This document shows positions 1 through 7,954 of a stretch of DNA of 64,000 nt, piece by piece. Location: contig NZ_JADBEK010000001.1 of the NCBI RefSeq assembly GCF_014873145.1, forward strand, positions 7,564,001 through 7,628,000. Direction: 5' to 3'. This stretch comes from Nonomuraea angiospora (GTDB lineage: Bacteria > Actinomycetota > Actinomycetes > Streptosporangiales > Streptosporangiaceae). The position numbers were made by a program, and so were the translations under genes. The notes under the pieces are model-generated. The model did no database searches. It was given only the letters and a program-made list of their open reading frames with translations, and was not told the origin of the DNA. Each line of letters opens with the position of its first letter. Within the stretch, counting starts at the first letter, position 1.

Positions 1-947
1 GTACGCTCCGACAGCGTGTTCAGCGCCTGCTCGACCGGGTCCAGGTCGGGGGTGTCGGGCGCGCCGAGGCTCATGTTGACGACCTTGGCCTTGACCTCGA
101 CGGCCGCCCACTCCATCCCGGCCAGGATGGCGGACTCGAATATGCCGCTCGCCCCGCCCACCTTGGCAACCGCGAGCTTCGCGTCCGGTGCGACACCCCT
201 GTACGTCTCGTCCGCGCTCGCCACGATCGAGGCCACATGCGTGCCATGGCCGGATAAGTCCCTGACGTCGGTGTCCTCGCTGAAGTTGCGCGACTGCGTG
301 ACCACGCCCTTCAGGTCGGGATGATCGGGATCGTAGCCGCTGTCGAGAACGGCGACCGTGACTCCCTTGCCCGTCATGCCCTGCTTCCACGCCTGAGGGG
401 CGCCGATCTGCTTGACGCTCTGGTCGAGGGCGAAGGAGCGCTGCCCGTCCAGCCAGATCTTCGTGGCGGCGGTCGTACGGGCGCCGCCGATCAGGTCCTT
501 CCACGTCTGGGCCGCGCCCGACTTGGGCACGCGCACCGCGGTCATGCCGAGAGCGGCGACCCGGCGCTCCTCCCGCGCGCCCCGCAGCCCGCCTCCTTGG
601 ACGATCAGTGGGAGGTCGTTCCTGTCGGCGTCGCCGTAGTGCCAGCTCAGGAGCTGGGTGACGTCGAAAAGGCGCCGGTCGAGCCTCCCCTGGGCGATCA
701 GCGGCAGGGCGTCGGAGGGGATCACGTACAGATGGCCTCCGTGCACCTGCCGCATGAACCCCACCTCCCTGCCCGCGCCCGGCTCGACCCGGTATCCGCC
801 CCCGGCCACGATGACCCGGTCCCCGGTGAGCAACGTCACCCCGTTCCCCCGAGCTGTGCTCGTTTGGGTGGTGTTCCCTCCGGTCGTGGGCGCCGGGAGC
901 GGGGCTGCCGCCAGCAGCGCGGCGGCCACCGCCATGCGGAGGATCAT
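1..947 (-). CDS. S8 family (subtilisin-like) serine peptidase, N-terminal part
   Basis: Secreted serine protease running off the left edge of the window, so only about the first 315 residues are visible. A hydrophobic, Ala-rich signal segment covers residues 5-20. A prodomain-like region follows, then the S8 catalytic core: Asp202 in VAVLDSGYD and His234 in GHGTHVAS are the catalytic Asp and His. The catalytic Ser must lie beyond position 1. The start codon overlaps the stop of the upstream gene (ATGA, 944-947), so it is translationally coupled to the membrane protein and ECF sigma factor upstream. Inferred role: extracytoplasmic proteolysis within a sigma-factor operon. The family call is firm; the substrate is unknown. 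Confidence 0.9.
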   Translation of the reverse strand, partial: MILRMAVAAALLAAAPLPAPTTGGNTTQTSTARGNGVTLLTGDRVIVAGGGYRVEPGAGREVGFMRQVHGGHLYVIPSDALPLIAQGRLDRRLFDVTQLLSWHYGDADRNDLPLIVQGGGLRGAREERRVAALGMTAVRVPKSGAAQTWKDLIGGARTTAATKIWLDGQRSFALDQSVKQIGAPQAWKQGMTGKGVTVAVLDSGYDPDHPDLKGVVTQSRNFSEDTDVRDLSGHGTHVASIVASADETYRGVAPDAKLAVAKVGGASGIFESAILAGMEWAAVEVKAKVVNMSLGAPDTPDLDPVEQALNTLSER

Positions 948-1804
948 GAACCGCACCCCTCCTTCCCCAGGATCGTCCTCAGCAGCTCGCCGTCCATCGG
1001 CGTCTCGCTCACGACCAGGTCCGCCGTGCCGTACGAGGCCAGGCCGCCGCCCATCACGTACATGGAGTCGGGCACCGAAGCAGTGACCTGCGCGTCCTCG
1101 CCCCGCTCGCCGGGCCGCTTGACGGCGTACTCCCTGACGCTCACGCCCAGTTCCTTCAGCCGTTCCCGCACCTCGCTCACCGGCCGGTTGTAGAACGGCT
1201 GGCAGTGCAGGGGCTCGCCGTCGTCGTGCAGACCGGCGCTGGCCTGGTATTCCTCCCCGGGACGGCCCTCACGGCCGAGCAGGATGTCCGCCTGGGCGGT
1301 GAAGTCCTTGGCGATGGTGACGCCGATCGGGCACTGCCGGTAGCGCCCGCACTGTTCCGGCCGGTCGATCGTCTTGATCTTGTCTGCGTACGGGAAGGGG
1401 CCCTCCTTCCAGCCGGGCGTGTCGGTGGAGATCTCCCCGACGAAGCTCGGGCTCACGGGCACGACCTTCAGCGAGACCTTGAGCCCCAGCCCGCGCAGCC
1501 TGCTCTCGTACACCTCGGGCTTGGCGTAGAGATCCTTGACCTCGATGACGTAGTGGTCACCCTCCTCCTTGACGTCGAGCGCGGCGGCGGCGGGGGAGGC
1601 GGTGAGGAACGTGGGCAGCGCCCAGGCGGCGACCGTCGCCGCGATCGGCAGCGCCACCGCCCACCTCCTCCTCTTCTTCAGCGGCTTCTGCAGCGGCGCG
1701 GCGTCGTCCATGATCTGGGTCAGCATCTCCCGCGCCCCCGGCGTCAGGCCGGGTCCGGGGTCGGGGGCGAGGCTCCTGACGATGTCGTCGACGTCGGTGT
1801 TCAC
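944..1804 (-). CDS. CU044_5270-like single-pass membrane protein
   Basis: A 286-residue protein starting at GTG, which overlaps the sigma-factor stop as GTGA. Residues 1-47 are cytoplasmic and polar, ending in the basic KKRRR. One transmembrane helix spans about residues 48-69, followed by an extracytoplasmic domain. Two segments there (for example VSEVRERLKELGVSV) resemble PASTA-type folds, which is a weak resemblance. The N-terminal layout matches the CU044_5270 family that commonly sits beside ECF sigma genes in Streptosporangiales. Its place in the operon suggests an anti-sigma or signal-sensing role for the sigma factor at 1801-2352, but no zinc-binding anti-sigma motif is visible. Function is therefore inferred from context only. 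Confidence 0.7.
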   Translation of the reverse strand: MNTDVDDIVRSLAPDPGPGLTPGAREMLTQIMDDAAPLQKPLKKRRRWAVALPIAATVAAWALPTFLTASPAAAALDVKEEGDHYVIEVKDLYAKPEVYESRLRGLGLKVSLKVVPVSPSFVGEISTDTPGWKEGPFPYADKIKTIDRPEQCGRYRQCPIGVTIAKDFTAQADILLGREGRPGEEYQASAGLHDDGEPLHCQPFYNRPVSEVRERLKELGVSVREYAVKRPGERGEDAQVTASVPDSMYVMGGGLASYGTADLVVSETPMDGELLRTILGKEGCGS

Positions 1805-2352
1805 GCGTTCTCCTTGGCGAGGTTCACGGCGCGCGGGCCGTAGGTGGTCAGGTCGGCGTCGGCGCGGGCCAGCTCGACGGCCAGCCGCTTGCGGGCCCGG
1901 TGCAGGCGCTGGCGGGCCGCCGTGGAGGAGCAGCCGAGGACTTTGGCGATCTGCGGCGTGTCGAGCCCCTCCCAGCCGACCAGGGACAGCAGCTCCCTGT
2001 CGTCGCCGGACAGCCGGGCGAACGCCTCCCGGGCCGCGTCGGAGGCCGTGTTCACGACGGTGCCGGTCCAGTCGGCGAGCTCTTCGCGCAGGCGTACGGT
2101 CAGCGCCGCCCTGCGGGACTGGCCGCGCCGGTGGTTGGCCAGGGTGCGCCTGGCCACGCCGTAGAGCCACAGCCGGGCCTCCTCGCCGTTCGGCACGTCG
2201 GCCAGCCGCCGCCACGTCGTGGTGAACGTCTCGGCCAGCACGTCGGCGGCGTCGTCGGGATCTTCGGCACGGCGGCGTACGTAACTGGAGACGGCCGCGT
2301 AATGCTCGGTGTAGATCTCCTCGAAGCGCCGCCGGGGCTCCGCTGGTCCCAC
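1801..2352 (-). CDS. ECF-type RNA polymerase sigma factor
   Basis: A 183-residue sigma-70 family protein with only regions 2 and 4. Region 2 is FEEIYTEHYAAVSSYVRRRA onward, with the DDAADVLAETF core helix. Region 4 carries the helix-turn-helix LDTPQIAKVLGCSSTAARQR near the C-terminus. GTG 2352 was chosen because GGAAGGA lies six bases upstream and the sigma homology begins right after it; in-frame starts further upstream add unrelated sequence. It is the first gene of an overlapping operon with the membrane protein and S8 protease. It probably directs transcription of this operon in response to an envelope signal, but no autoregulatory promoter could be assigned. Confidence 0.88.
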   Translation of the reverse strand: MGPAEPRRRFEEIYTEHYAAVSSYVRRRAEDPDDAADVLAETFTTTWRRLADVPNGEEARLWLYGVARRTLANHRRGQSRRAALTVRLREELADWTGTVVNTASDAAREAFARLSGDDRELLSLVGWEGLDTPQIAKVLGCSSTAARQRLHRARKRLAVELARADADLTTYGPRAVNLAKENA

Positions 2353-2383
2353 GTCGTCGTCCTTCCGGTACAGGAATGTCACA

Positions 2384-2402
2384 TGCCGGTAAATGTCCGG
2401 CA
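2384..2402. promoter_or_regulatory. inverted repeat in the leader of the ECF sigma gene
   Basis: TGCCGG and CCGGCA form a perfect 6-7-6 inverted repeat about 32 bp upstream of the sigma start codon. It could be an operator or a leader hairpin. The rest of the 283-bp gap to ilvA (2353-2635) shows no further gene. Confidence 0.35.
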
Positions 2403-2635
2403 CTTTATGGGTGTGACAGCGGCCGCCCGTCTCTCGGGGAACCGCAGTGACAGGCCCTGTGCAACCGGTGCGGCTCCCTGCTGGGAATAGCATGGCCCGG
2501 TGGGATCGTTGTGGCCGGTGTGCTCGCGCCCGGCGACCAGCACCGTTCCCGATGATCGCCTGTCCGGCCGCGACCGTGGCCGCGACGACGTGACCCGCGA
2601 GCCTTCCTCGATCCACCGCTGTGCCAGGAGCGTGC

Positions 2636-3886
2636 ATGACCGACCGCCTCACCGCCGGCCTGATCAGCCAGGCGGCCGAACGGCTGCGGCCGGTGATCCG
2701 CCACACCGCGCTGGAGCCGAACCAGCGGCTGTCCGGCCTGCTCGGCGGTCAGGTGCTGCTCAAGCGCGAGGACGCGCAGGTCTGTCGCTCCTACAAGGTG
2801 CGCGGGGCGTTCAACCTGATCGCCTCCCTCACGGATGAGGAACGGCGGCGGGGCGTGGTCTGCGCGAGCGCGGGCAACCACGGGCAGGGCGTCGCGTTCG
2901 CCTGCGCGCGGCTGGGGATCAGCGGCCGGGTGTACGTCCCGTCCACCACGCCACGGCAGAAGCGTGAGCGCATCGCGGCGCTCGGCGGCGACCGGGTGGA
3001 GGTCGTGGTCGGCGGCGGCACCTACGACGAGGCGAGCGGCGCCGCGCACGCCGACAGCGAGCACACCGGCGCCATCTACGTGCATCCGTTCGACGACGTC
3101 AGGACGATGGCCGGGCAGGGCACGGTCGGCCTGGAGATCCTGGCGCAGGGCGAGGAGCCACCGCACACCGTGGTCGTCCCGGTCGGCGGAGGCGGCCTGA
3201 TCAGCGGCATCGCCGTCTGGCTGCGCGAGCACTCACCCAGCACCCGCATCGTGGGGGCCGAGCCCGCCGGGGCGGCCAGCATGCGGGCCGCCCTCGACCA
3301 CGGCGGGCCTGTCGCCCTGCCCGAGCTGGACACCTTCGTGGACGGCGCCGCCGTCGGAAGAGTGGGAGACGCCACATTCCCCCTGGTCAAGGACCTGGTC
3401 GACGAGGTCGTGGCGGTCGATGAGGGTGCGGTGTGCACCGAGATGCTGGATCTCTACCAGACCGACGGCATCATCGCCGAACCCGCCGGAGCTCTCGCGG
3501 GTGCGGCGGCCCGCGAGCTCCTGCCGTACGCCTCTGACGGGCCGGTGGTGTGCGTGGTGTCGGGCGGCAACAACGACGTCAGCCGGTACAACGAGGTGCT
3601 GGAGCGCTCTCTCGTGCACATCGGGCTGCGGCACTACTTCCTGGTGACCTTCCCGCAGCGCCCCGGAGCCCTGCGGCACTTCCTGGACGAGGTCCTGGGC
3701 GAGGGCGAGGACATCATCGCCTTCGAGTACGTCAAGAAGAACAACCGCGAAACCGGCCCGGCGCTCGTCGGCATCGAGCTCGAGCGGGCCGGCGACCTCG
3801 ACAGCCTCCTGTTCCGGATGAAGTCCGGCCCGCTCACGGTGGAGCGCATCCCGCCGGGGTCGCCGCTGTTCACGTTCATTCTCTGA
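2636..3886 (+). CDS. ilvA: threonine ammonia-lyase (biosynthetic, short form)
   Basis: A PLP-dependent enzyme of 416 residues that deaminates threonine to 2-oxobutanoate, the first step of isoleucine synthesis. The PLP lysine is Lys54 in SYKVRGAFN. The phosphate-binding glycine loop is VGGGGLISG near residue 184, and SGGNND is a second fold-II signature near residue 308. The last ~85 residues form one ACT-like regulatory domain, as in the short-form enzymes of Actinobacteria. ATG 2636 has AGGAG eight bases upstream. No T-box or leader peptide was seen in the 283 bp upstream, and no partner ilv gene is adjacent. A catabolic enzyme would lack the C-terminal domain, so the biosynthetic call is favoured. 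Confidence 0.95.
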   Translation: MTDRLTAGLISQAAERLRPVIRHTALEPNQRLSGLLGGQVLLKREDAQVCRSYKVRGAFNLIASLTDEERRRGVVCASAGNHGQGVAFACARLGISGRVYVPSTTPRQKRERIAALGGDRVEVVVGGGTYDEASGAAHADSEHTGAIYVHPFDDVRTMAGQGTVGLEILAQGEEPPHTVVVPVGGGGLISGIAVWLREHSPSTRIVGAEPAGAASMRAALDHGGPVALPELDTFVDGAAVGRVGDATFPLVKDLVDEVVAVDEGAVCTEMLDLYQTDGIIAEPAGALAGAAARELLPYASDGPVVCVVSGGNNDVSRYNEVLERSLVHIGLRHYFLVTFPQRPGALRHFLDEVLGEGEDIIAFEYVKKNNRETGPALVGIELERAGDLDSLLFRMKSGPLTVERIPPGSPLFTFIL

Positions 3887-3893
3887 GATCTCG

Positions 3894-4031
3894 TCACCGC
3901 AGCCACGTCCGCTCCGTCGGGAGCAGGCTCACCTTCGACCGCACGCTCGACTCGGGCAGGTCGACTGCCATCCCCTTCGCGATCAGGCGGAGTCCGTTGT
4001 GAAAACAGGCGGCATATCCGGCGGCGAAGAG
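3894..4031 (-). pseudogene. remnant of an Ohr/OsmC organic hydroperoxide resistance gene
   Basis: On the minus strand, an in-frame stretch reads LFAAGYAACFHNGLRLIAKG and continues ~25 codons to a TGA at 3894-3896. LFAAGYAACF is the signature around the peroxidatic cysteine of Ohr proteins (the Cys codon is at 4005-4007). The first ~45 residues and the C-terminal half of Ohr are missing, and no start codon or ribosome site fits, so this is an internal fragment. It lies just after ilvA, in the opposite orientation. Confidence 0.7.
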
Positions 4032-4077
4032 TCCGACATGTTGTTGTCCTTTCGCGGGCAAGTGGGGTGCGGAAGTT

Positions 4078-4105
4078 CGGGCCGGTGTCCTTCGGAACCG
4101 GCCCG
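4078..4105 (-). terminator. hairpin terminator of the beta-propeller gene
   Basis: CGGGCCGGT and ACCGGCCCG form a perfect 9-bp stem with a 10-base loop, 33 bp beyond the stop codon of the minus-strand gene 4139-5200. There is no clear U-tract, as is usual in high-GC actinomycetes. Confidence 0.6.
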
Positions 4106-4138
4106 GGGAGAGAGGCGTCGGCTCGGCGGGTAGTGCGA

Positions 4139-5200
4139 TCAGCGCACGTTGACCGGGCGCAGCGTGAAGCCGTCGTTCGGCTTGCCGGCCAGCAGGGCGG
4201 CCAGACCGCCGCTGAGCGCGTAGGTCGTGCCTCGGGGGCCGGCCGTGACGGAACTGGTGACCGGGTCGGCGACGGTGTCGGTGACCTTGACGGTGGCGGA
4301 CTTCCAGTGACGGTCAGGGCGAACGCGTTGCACGACGGCGGCCTTCCCGCTGAGCAGCCCGCTGCTGACCACAGCGAGCGACTTGTCCGGCAGGACCCGG
4401 ATGCCCGCGGTGAGGGCCTTGAGGTTCTTGGGGAGCTTGACCTTGACGGCCTTCTTGGGGCTGTCGACCGGCACCCGTACCAGGCTGCCGTCGGCCTTGG
4501 CGACGATGAGGAGGTTCCCGGGTATCCATGCGACGGCGCTCATGCCCACGTTGTTCAGGAAATCCGGGATGTTCAGATCCCCGGCCAGCAGGTCGTCGCG
4601 CAGGAGGACGGAGGCCTGTCCGTTGCGGTCGATGCGGAAGATCGTCGGGGAGAGCTGGTCGACGGCGTACGCCGTGCCGTCCGCAGCGATCGTCACGTCG
4701 GAGACGAGATGCTGCTTGTCGTCGTCGGCGACCTTGTTCAGGTCGGCGTACCAGAGCCGGCGTCCGCTGCCGATGGCGTAGGCGGCGACGCCTGCGACCT
4801 TGAACTTGGTGGCGTCCGTGGAGCGGTCGGCCGTCCCGTAGTCCACGTTGCCGGCCAGGATCCTGTTCCCCTTGGAGTCAACCCGCACGGCCTGCACGGA
4901 CACCAGATCCTTGTCTTCGATGATGGTGCGCACCCTGCCCTTCTGGTCGACGGAGGAGATGGTGCTGTGCGCCAGCGAACCCGTCACGAACTTCCGGGAG
5001 CCCGGGTAGTAGTCCACGGAGTGGGGGAAGACCCCCGGCCCCTTGGCGTCGATGGTGGGTGCCGCTTGGCGGGGGCTGTCGAAGGTGGTGGCGACGTGCC
5101 GGTCGGAAGTGGCAAGGGCGTCGGCGGTACCGGCCAGCGTGGTGCCGAGGACCGTCATGGCGGTGAGGGCCGCGGCGGTCGCGGACTGCTTCAGCTTCAT
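4139..5200 (-). CDS. secreted ScyD/ScyE-like (SMP-30/NHL-type) beta-propeller protein
   Basis: A 353-residue exported protein. Residues 1-32 form a Sec signal peptide (MKLKQSATAAALTAMTVLG, then Ala-rich). The rest consists of repeated blades such as VFPHSVDYYPGSRKFVTGSL and VSDVTIAADGTAYAVDQLSP, typical of the SMP-30/ScyD-ScyE propeller families. ATG 5200 has GGAAGGA upstream; the long in-frame extension above it is not protein-like. A strong hairpin follows at 4078-4105. It is divergent from the regulator at 5502. The 301-bp gap between them holds no gene and only one weak promoter candidate for the regulator. Substrate and partners cannot be read from the sequence. Confidence 0.8.
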   Translation of the reverse strand: MKLKQSATAAALTAMTVLGTTLAGTADALATSDRHVATTFDSPRQAAPTIDAKGPGVFPHSVDYYPGSRKFVTGSLAHSTISSVDQKGRVRTIIEDKDLVSVQAVRVDSKGNRILAGNVDYGTADRSTDATKFKVAGVAAYAIGSGRRLWYADLNKVADDDKQHLVSDVTIAADGTAYAVDQLSPTIFRIDRNGQASVLLRDDLLAGDLNIPDFLNNVGMSAVAWIPGNLLIVAKADGSLVRVPVDSPKKAVKVKLPKNLKALTAGIRVLPDKSLAVVSSGLLSGKAAVVQRVRPDRHWKSATVKVTDTVADPVTSSVTAGPRGTTYALSGGLAALLAGKPNDGFTLRPVNVR

Positions 5201-5501
5201 GGAGCGTTCTTCCTTCCGAAGACGCGGTCCCGCCCGGTGCGCCGGACATCGCGTACGGGATGCGGTGGGCGGGGACGTCGTATCCAAGTGAGTCGGTCGA
5301 GCAGGAGCCGGCGCCGCGTGGACGGCGACGCCGCCGTACCGGGGCTCTGACCCGATGACGCCGGCCGGTCCGCGCCAGTTTCCTGTTCCGGGGCCGGCCC
5401 TGCGTCCTGCTCGTGGCTCCGAGTCTGCTGCCGCCGGCCGTTCGCAGCCTGCCCCTGGCGGGAGCAGGCTGCCCGGCGTCCCGGTGCTCGATACTCGGCG
5501 T

Positions 5502-6446
5502 ATGAACAAGAAGACGGGGCTGGGAGAGTTCCTCAGGATGCGCCGGTCGCAGTTGCAGCCGGCGGATGTGGGCCTCCGGGATTTCGGAGAGCGCCGTCGC
5601 GTGCCGGGGCTGCGCCGTGACGAGCTGGCGCAGCTCGCCGGGGTGGGCTTGTCCTACTACACGCGCCTGGAGCAGGGGCTCTCGCTCAACGCGTCACCGG
5701 AGGTGCTGGACGCGCTGGCCCGTGCCCTCGGTCTTGACGAGGTGGAGCGGACCCACCTGCACGACCTGGCCCGTGCCTCGCGCCGCACCGGCACCCGGCG
5801 CAGGCCCGCGCCGGAGCGAGCGGGAGACACGACCCGGCAGCTGCTCGCCGCGTTCGGCGACGCGCCCGCGGTCGTGCTCGGGCGCCGCAGCGACGTACTG
5901 GCCTGGAACCGCATGGGACACACGCTGTTCGCCGGGCATCTGGACCCGCACATCCCCGATCAGCCCGACCAGCGTCCGAACACGGCCTGGCTGGTCTTCC
6001 TGGACGCGCACACGCGGGACCTGTACGCGGAGGACTGGCCGAAGAAGGCCAGGGACGTGGTGGGGAAGCTGCGGCTCGCCGCCGGGCAGCATCCGGATGA
6101 TCCTCGGCTGGCCGCACTGATCGGCGAACTGACCATGAAGAGCCCGGAGTTCGCCGGCATGTGGTCCGAGCACCGGGTCAGGAGGTGGGATCTCGCGACC
6201 TACCGCATGCACCATCCGGTCGTAGGCCGCATGCAGCTCAACCTCCAGACCCTGAACGTCCCGCAGGTGGACGGCCAGCGCATAGTCGTGGCGACCGCCG
6301 AGGCCGGCACCGGGTCGGCGGCAGCGCTGAGCCTTCTTGCCCGGGCCGGTATTGCGAGCGCTGTTCGGCCTGTGCGCCAGGCGGGGCGGACCGAGGCTGC
6401 GGGATCCCCGAGGTACGGGGTCACCGGCGTAAGCCTGATGTCCTAG
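5502..6446 (+). CDS. XRE-family regulator with MmyB-like ligand-binding domain
   Basis: A 314-residue DNA-binding protein. The N-terminal helix-turn-helix (RRDELAQLAGVGLSYYTRLE, about residues 35-55) is followed by the MmyB-like domain, with signatures such as DVLAWNRMGHTLF, NTAWLVFLD and YRMHHPVVGRMQL. This class usually controls a neighbouring oxidoreductase, here possibly the SDR gene at 6443-7258. ATG 5502 lies seven bases after a GATACT -10-like hexamer, which would give a leaderless mRNA, and no ribosome site is visible. The last ~35 residues extend past the usual family end and run into a 4-bp convergent overlap with the SDR stop codon. Confidence 0.88.
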   Translation: MNKKTGLGEFLRMRRSQLQPADVGLRDFGERRRVPGLRRDELAQLAGVGLSYYTRLEQGLSLNASPEVLDALARALGLDEVERTHLHDLARASRRTGTRRRPAPERAGDTTRQLLAAFGDAPAVVLGRRSDVLAWNRMGHTLFAGHLDPHIPDQPDQRPNTAWLVFLDAHTRDLYAEDWPKKARDVVGKLRLAAGQHPDDPRLAALIGELTMKSPEFAGMWSEHRVRRWDLATYRMHHPVVGRMQLNLQTLNVPQVDGQRIVVATAEAGTGSAAALSLLARAGIASAVRPVRQAGRTEAAGSPRYGVTGVSLMS

Positions 6447-7258
6447 GCGAGGTCGACGACTTCGTGCATGCGGAGCCGGCGGTTGAACCCGCCGGCGATC
6501 CGCGCGACGACGGTGCGCGGCAGCAGGCGCGCGGGCCAGGTCAGCGCCCGGTTCACGGCCCGGCCCGGATACGACACCGCGCGCCTGCGGGCGTAGTCGT
6601 TCAGGGTACGGGCCGCGACGGTGGCCGGTGCGTCGGCAACCCGGGAGTCGATCGTGGCCGAGGTGCCGTCGAAGAAGCCTGTCGCGATCGCGCCGGGGTG
6701 CGCGGCCATGACGTGGACGCCGGTGCCGCGCAGTTCCTCGGCCAGCGCCTCGGTGAAGGAGAGCACGAAAGCCTTGGTCGCGGCATAACTGGCCTGGTAG
6801 GGCATGGGCTGGAAGGCCGCGGTGGACGAGACGTTGATGATGCCGCCGGAGCCGCGGGCGACCATTTCGGCCCCGATCGCGTGGGTCAGCGCGAGCAGGC
6901 CGGCGACGTTGAGCCCGACGGAGCGCAGTTGCGGCTCGAGCGGGCGGCCGAGGAACGGGCCCGCGCTGCCCGCGCCGGCGTTGTTGAGCAGCAGATCGAC
7001 GGTCAGGCCGCGGTCACGCAGCTCCCGCAGGACCCGCTCCGGACCATCCGGAGCGCCGAGGTCACCGGTGATGACCTCGGCGTCCGGCCCGCCGTGCCGT
7101 TCCCGAATATGTGCGGCGAGCTCCCGCAGGCTCCCGTCCGAACGGGCCAGCAGGATCACCCGTGCTCCCCGGCGCGCCAGCTCCAGCGCGTACGCCCGCC
7201 CCAGCCCCTTGGACGCGCCCGTGACGAGCGCGGTGACGCCGCGATAGTCGTCGGCCAC
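6443..7258 (-). CDS. SDR-family NAD(P)-dependent oxidoreductase
   Basis: A short-chain dehydrogenase of 271 residues. It has a Rossmann glycine motif TGASKGLGRAYA, a NNAGAG motif, the catalytic Ser in NVSSTAAF and the YxxxK pair in YAATKAF. The C-terminal tail after residue ~225 (PARLLPRTVVARIAGGFNRR) resembles DltE-type SDRs. GTG 7258 is preferred because GGAGGA sits five bases upstream; the ATG at 7270 would contain that site inside the gene and has none of its own. It is divergent from a MarR regulator, and the 81-bp gap carries two matching dyads, so MarR control is likely. Substrate unknown. Confidence 0.88.
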   Translation of the reverse strand: MADDYRGVTALVTGASKGLGRAYALELARRGARVILLARSDGSLRELAAHIRERHGGPDAEVITGDLGAPDGPERVLRELRDRGLTVDLLLNNAGAGSAGPFLGRPLEPQLRSVGLNVAGLLALTHAIGAEMVARGSGGIINVSSTAAFQPMPYQASYAATKAFVLSFTEALAEELRGTGVHVMAAHPGAIATGFFDGTSATIDSRVADAPATVAARTLNDYARRRAVSYPGRAVNRALTWPARLLPRTVVARIAGGFNRRLRMHEVVDLA

Positions 7259-7270
7259 AACATCCTCCAT

Positions 7271-7289
7271 TGCTTCGAGTCTCGAAGCA
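7271..7289. promoter_or_regulatory. candidate MarR operator, proximal to the SDR gene
   Basis: TGCTTCGAG-T-CTCGAAGCA is a perfect 9-1-9 palindrome between the divergent SDR and MarR genes. It lies directly over the SDR translation start region. Confidence 0.7.
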
Positions 7290-7305
7290 TTGACGCTAGC
7301 ACGAT

Positions 7306-7322
7306 CCTTCGAAACTCGAAAC
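7306..7322. promoter_or_regulatory. second candidate MarR operator
   Basis: CCTTCGAAACTCGAAAC matches the 17-bp core of the neighbouring palindrome at 13 of 17 positions. Its centre is 34 bp away, 18 bp before the MarR start codon, fitting autoregulation. Confidence 0.6.
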
Positions 7323-7339
7323 ACCGATAGAATGGCGGC

Positions 7340-7759
7340 ATGACCACGCCCGAGCTCACCGCGGTGGTGGCCGCGACCCATGAGATCTGGATGCGGACCA
7401 ACGACCTGATCGGGCAGGCGCTGGCCAGGCACGGCCTGACCCCGGCGACGTTCCAGGCACTGTGGGCCATCGACCCGGCCGAGCCACCACCCTCGATGAA
7501 GGTGATGACCGAGCGCCTGTACTGCAACGCCCCCAACCTGACCTTCATCACCAACCAGCTCGCCGACCGGGGGCTGGTGGAGCGCGCCGTGGACCCGGCC
7601 GACCGCCGCTCCCGCGTCCTGGTCCTGACCGCCAAGGGCCGCGAGGTTCGCGACGAACTGGTCCGGACGGCGCTGGAGAAGACCCCGCTGGCAGTGCTGG
7701 ACCGCGACGAACTGCGGCAGCTCATGGTCCTGCTGAACCGGGCCGTCCGCTCCGGCTGA
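7340..7759 (+). CDS. MarR-family transcriptional regulator
   Basis: A 139-residue winged-helix repressor. The recognition region is MKVMTERLYCNAPNLTFITN, followed by the wing DPADRRSRVLVLTAKGREV, with dimerisation helices at both ends. It is transcribed divergently from the SDR oxidoreductase, and two palindromes in the gap fit the ~17-bp operators typical of MarR dimers. The likely role is repression of the SDR gene and of itself until a ligand binds. No cysteine sensor of the OhrR type is apparent. A strong terminator follows at 7772-7796. Confidence 0.9.
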   Translation: MTTPELTAVVAATHEIWMRTNDLIGQALARHGLTPATFQALWAIDPAEPPPSMKVMTERLYCNAPNLTFITNQLADRGLVERAVDPADRRSRVLVLTAKGREVRDELVRTALEKTPLAVLDRDELRQLMVLLNRAVRSG

Positions 7760-7771
7760 CGAAGGCGGGGT

Positions 7772-7796
7772 GGGACCGCCGTCGTCTGGCGGTCCC
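7772..7796 (+). terminator. hairpin terminator after the MarR gene
   Basis: GGGACCGCC and GGCGGTCCC form a perfect 9-bp stem around a 7-base loop, 12 bp after the MarR stop codon. Confidence 0.75.
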
Positions 7797-7801
7797 GCGC
7801 T

Positions 7802-7954
7802 TCGGCGCACACGCCCGTCCTGGCTCCCGGGCAGAGCACGACCCTGCACTTCGACGCCCCGCGAGGCGCCCTGCTCACCCTGCTCACCCTGGTCTGCGGC
7901 GCAGGCGGTCATGAGCCGCTGGGCATGCGCGGCACCCTGCGCGTGACCGCGTAG
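7802..7954 (+). pseudogene. C-terminal remnant of a cupredoxin (type-1 copper) gene
   Basis: This plus-strand stretch reads as the last ~50 residues of a blue-copper protein: VLAPGQSTTLHF, then VCGAGGHEPLGMRGTLRV and a TAG at 7952-7954. The copper loop C-x4-H-x4-M is intact. The rest of the domain, including the first His ligand, is absent; upstream lies a terminator and then the MarR stop. Nine bases (CTGCTCACC) are tandemly duplicated inside the remnant. Its final 46 bases are antisense to the 3' end of the phosphatase gene. Confidence 0.65.

Noticed and set aside
2353..2635. Leader peptide or T-box controlling ilvA
   Set aside because: No Ile/Val codon run, no T-box sequence and no terminator/antiterminator pair could be seen.
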